A stretch of 64,000 nt of DNA from Austropuccinia psidii (Eukaryota > Basidiomycota > Pucciniomycetes > Pucciniales > Sphaerophragmiaceae), in the NCBI GenBank assembly GCA_023105745.1, contig JALGQZ010000002.1, forward strand, positions 77,727,285 to 77,791,284, written 5' to 3'. A program made the position numbers and the translations under genes. The notes beneath the pieces are model-generated. The model saw nothing but the letters and a program-made list of their open reading frames with translations, did no database searches and was not told the DNA's origin. Below are positions 61,101-64,000 of the stretch, piece after piece (positions within the stretch are counted from its first letter, which is position 1; the number at the start of each line of letters is the position of its first letter).

Positions 61101-63919
61101 TCTTTGTCAGTTGCAAAGGCATTTTTGTACTTAAATAAGAGGTCAATTAATTTTTCTTTCATTCTATCTGTTAATTCTTGATTGAATTCTGCCTCTTTAA
61201 GTTGTTCAGATATAAAAAGATCTTTTTCTGGAATCTTTTCTTCATTTTTAATAACTGTAATTTGTTTTTTGTTATTTAAGAAGCCAAACTTCTGTCTCTT
61301 ATTGTCTCCTATAGTAAAATATCTATCCTTCTGGTTAGAGATATCTATACCATAGATTGATAAGTAGTCATTTCCCAGGATAAAGTGATTACTGGTACAG
61401 TTGTCCATTACCACAAATTCCACTTTAATTCTGACACATTGTGAAGGGTGAGGGAAAATAAGTGTTAAGTCAATTATTCCAAGGGGTATCATTCTTTCAC
61501 TTGCACTACTAAATTTGACACCTTGGATTGGTATAAGTTTTTCTTGCAAGTCTGGAACAATTGTACTCAAATAACCTTTACCAACACAGGTGCAATATGC
61601 TCCTGTATCCAAGTTCACCTTTGCTTCTTGGTTATCAACCATGACAATACTTATACTTGATTTTCCAGCTGTATACCCCATTCCTCTTGCAGGTTTGGTT
61701 TTGTACAGTTTGGCATCTTGCACATTTGTCAGGTTTGTGTCAGATGTTCCAACTTGTGGTAAGTTTGAGTTGACATCCAGTACTTCATAAATTATATCAA
61801 TATTATTAATTTCTGCATTAATTATATTGATTTCATCACTTTCAGAAGTTTTTGATTCTTCTATCTCTTTTTCAGAGTCGGATTCTTCCTCTTTGTCATT
61901 GTGGTTTTCTGTTTCTACAATCTCATTGATTTTTGCCTTTTTGAGGCAATTATTGGCTAAGTGTCCAATACCTCCACATTTATGGCATTTTCTTTGCTCA
62001 TTATTGTTGGATGTATTGGGCTTGAAGGATTCTTTTGATTTATCTTTTTTGATAAATGGTTTATTTGGGCTTTTAAGGTCCAATTTCTTCCAAGTCCTGC
62101 CAATTTTTGTTCTTGTCACTATTTCTTCCAGTGCATTAATGTACTCTTCTGTGGAGCATGGTTCTATACACCTGCTTCTTAGGGCATGTTCTAGCTCTCC
62201 TCCACATTTCTTGAGTATTTTTATATGCACCATTTTTTGTGACATTTCTGGGTACAGTGCATTAAGCCTTTCAACTTGTTTCAAGAACCAAGTTAAAGGT
62301 TTGTCTTTCTCTGGGTCAAAGAAAGAGTTTTCAAATGCATTTTTTATCTTATACCTCCAGGAATCATTTGCCCACTTGGTGATTATTTCTTGTTTCCACC
62401 AAGACCAGGTATTTTTACCATTTGTTTGTCTTATGCCATAATACCATCTTTTTGCAGATTTCTCAAACAATGAATGTAATCTTGCAGTGATTAATTCATC
62501 TGGTATGGCATAGTCTTCTTGTAACATGTCAATTGTTTTAATAAATGACATGTGGTCATATTCACCTTCTCCTGTGAATGTTGGCCATTCCTTCAATTGA
62601 GGTGCTTCCTTCATTAAGACTTGGTTATTATCTTGGTGACTCAAGTCTGTTATGAAAGGATTTGACAATTCTTCTTTTGTTTTAACAGGGCTTCTTATAT
62701 GAGAAAATGGTGTTGATAACTTTGGCATATTTAAATTAGCCTCATTAATTTTGTCCATTTTTTCAGTAATAAGCCTTATTTCACTTTGAATATCATCTTT
62801 TAGATGCATTCTTGCTTCATCACTTTTTTCCACATGGTCCAAAAGTAATTTTTGGTGTGATGAAGTTTTTTCTTCAAATTTCTCTACAGAAATACTTAAT
62901 TTGTTTAATTTTTCTGTAAGATTGTCAATACTCACATCATAATTGATTGTCAAAGTTTTTTCTTTGATATCACTTATGTATTTGTACAACTCTTGTTGTC
63001 CTTGTATTAATTTCTGAGTATTGTCAATTAATACTTTTGGTTTATTATTTTCAATCATAAATTTTATGTTATCAATTTCTTTCTTATTTTGTACAACAAG
63101 TTTGGTTAAGGATGATAAGCTATTATTTATTTCTTGGGAAGATAATAAACTATTTTTAATGTCTTTAAGAGGTAAAATACTATTTTTAAGCTCTGTTAAA
63201 GTATTTAAAACATCAGGAGACAAGGTTATTTCTTTGGGAAATGGGGTTGTCTCATTCTTTGTTCCTCTTTGTCTTTGAATTCCATCAAAGTTCTGGCCAT
63301 GTTGAAAACATTGTCCATGGCATCCTTTTGGATTTTTGGGATCCTGTAGCTTGGGGAATATGGTTTCCTCCAATTCTTTTTCTTGTTCTTCTTCCCTTCT
63401 TGGGGAAGTGGGTTGGCTTGGGGCTTGCTGGTAGAAGCTACTGGGGCTTCTTCCTTGGTTGCCTCCCTCTTTTTGGTGTGGTAATCCTTGATTTTTTTGA
63501 TTTGAGGTTTGGATGACAGTGGATTCCATCCATTGGAGTATTTCACTATCTCCTCCTCTTTGAGGAACTTTTTCAGGATGTGCCAGGAGTTCATCACTCC
63601 TTGGTGTATTTGAGGCAGCATTTCCCAATCTTTGTCCTTGTACACTGTGTAATACTGCTTGTACTGGCTCATGTAGATATCTATTTGAGCCCTCTGAATG
63701 TGATTTGTACCTATTTGAGTTACTTATACTTAGCTCCAATTCAGGTTCAGATATCATGGGAATTTCTGGGACTTGCCTTTGGGATAAGGCACTTCCTTGT
63801 GTGGATTCTGTTCCACTGGGGATATTGCCCTTTCTTTTCCCTTTTGAGGGATCAGTTCTACCTCTGAGTCCAGCTCCATCTGATTGGATGGAGTATTGGG
63901 AACCTCTTCTGGTAGTCAT
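58121..63919 (-). pseudogene. gag-pol: Gag-Pol polyprotein of element C, one in-frame TGA
   Basis: A single frame of 1932 codons plus stop, from the ATG at 63919 (MTTRRGSQYSIQSD) to 58121. It holds a coiled-coil region, capsid (LKEWPTFTGEGEYDHMSF), zinc knuckle CHKCGGIGHLANNC (near 61970), protease LDTGAYCTC (near 61600), RT with YIDDIIIC (near 60555), RNase H ([13 protein letters not shown]), H2C2 and DDE integrase (E in LEERMIQ, where relatives have LAERM), GPF module and chromodomain. The one interruption is TGA at 60587-60589, where element A has Leu in FPHELSEGW; the frame continues without shift straight into the RT active site. It splits the protein in the RT, so the copy is probably dead unless the stop is a base error or is read through. 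Confidence 0.93.
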
Positions 63920-64000
63920 AATTTAAGAAAATAAAAAAATAAAAGTATTTTAGGATAAAAATTCTTTTTATGGCAATTATAAAAGAGGTGCTCACCTTCA
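63226..64000 (-). CDS. Hidden spliced +1-frame accessory protein of element C (5' end outside window)
   Basis: Exons on the minus strand: the end of exon 1 (63996-64000, ending AAG), exon 2 at 63777-63908, exon 3 at 63226-63710. Intron 1 is 87 nt (GTGAGC...ACCAG) and contains the Gag-Pol ATG. Intron 2 is 66 nt, begins GCAAGT and ends ATAG: a GC-AG intron with a perfect remaining donor. It removes the TGA and two TAA codons of the +1 frame. Exon 2 encodes TPSNQMELDSEV; exon 3 encodes IQRAQIDIYMSQYKQYY, NGWNPLSSK, a Lys-rich linker, [19 protein letters not shown] and stops after FPKK. The exons visible here total 618 bases, an exact multiple of three when joined from the last base of exon 1. 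The peptide order and motifs match elements A and D. Function unknown. Confidence 0.66.

Larger units (their letters stand above)
55993..64000 (-). mobile_element. Element C: Ty3/gypsy chromovirus, 5' end outside the window
   Basis: 3' LTR, polypurine-like tract, nearly complete gag-pol and accessory exons are present; leader, primer-binding site and 5' LTR lie beyond 64000. It is a close relative of element A. The only lesion I see in Gag-Pol is one TGA. Confidence 0.95.

Noticed and set aside
1..64000. CRISPR array, bacterial operon, rRNA or tRNA genes
   Set aside because: No regular repeat-spacer structure, ribosome-binding pattern or RNA gene was seen; spliced, LTR-rich DNA points to a eukaryote.

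Overview
The window is AT-rich eukaryotic DNA made almost entirely of transposable elements. All recognisable coding sequence except one decayed gene belongs to Ty3/gypsy LTR retrotransposons of the chromovirus type (Gag, protease, RT, RNase H, integrase, C-terminal chromodomain in one polyprotein). The Gag-Pol sequences and very long LTRs (1.5-2.2 kb) resemble my recollection of elements that fill the AT-rich, repeat-inflated genomes of rust fungi (Pucciniales), with Austropuccinia psidii the best guess. That assignment is inference; no RNA gene or host housekeeping gene anchors it.

Left third (1-21006): AT-rich non-coding DNA with two adjacent degenerate minisatellites (about 560-960 and 1010-1640), a solo LTR with a perfect 5-bp target duplication (4750-6496), a second solo LTR (10226-11960) sitting inside an older LTR remnant (about 9501-13030), and one broken protein-coding gene on the minus strand (about 14430-17760) whose product I do not recognise.

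Right two thirds (21007-64000): a nest of insertions that resolves fully from target-site duplications. The oldest element, D (minus), has its 3' LTR starting at 21007. That LTR was split by solo LTR E (TSD ATATG). E was split by full element B (minus, 23189-46236, TSD CAAAG). B was hit twice: by solo LTR F in its protease-RT region (28299-30210, TSD ACTAT) and by full element A in its gag (31033-42029, TSD ACCAT). D resumes at 47641, carries solo LTR G in its RNase H region (49625-51208, TSD GAATT), and its 5' LTR was hit at 55993 by element C (minus), which runs off the right edge. Element A looks intact: two near-identical LTRs and an uninterrupted 1921-codon Gag-Pol. C has a single nonsense codon. 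B has two nonsense codons and a frameshift. D is a fossil.

The most interesting signal is a second, hidden gene in the 5' part of every element. In A, B, C and D the N-terminal part of gag is open in two frames. The +1 frame encodes a conserved protein whose N-terminus lies upstream of the Gag-Pol ATG, in an exon that joins the +1 frame exactly (phase 1) once a 60-87 nt GT-AG intron is removed. The Gag-Pol start codon lies inside that intron, a few bases before its acceptor. In A, C and D a second 63-66 nt intron removes the only stops in the +1 frame. So unspliced RNA would give Gag-Pol, while spliced RNA would give a 270-350 residue accessory protein of unknown function. I infer this from sequence comparison among the four elements; I have seen no expression evidence.
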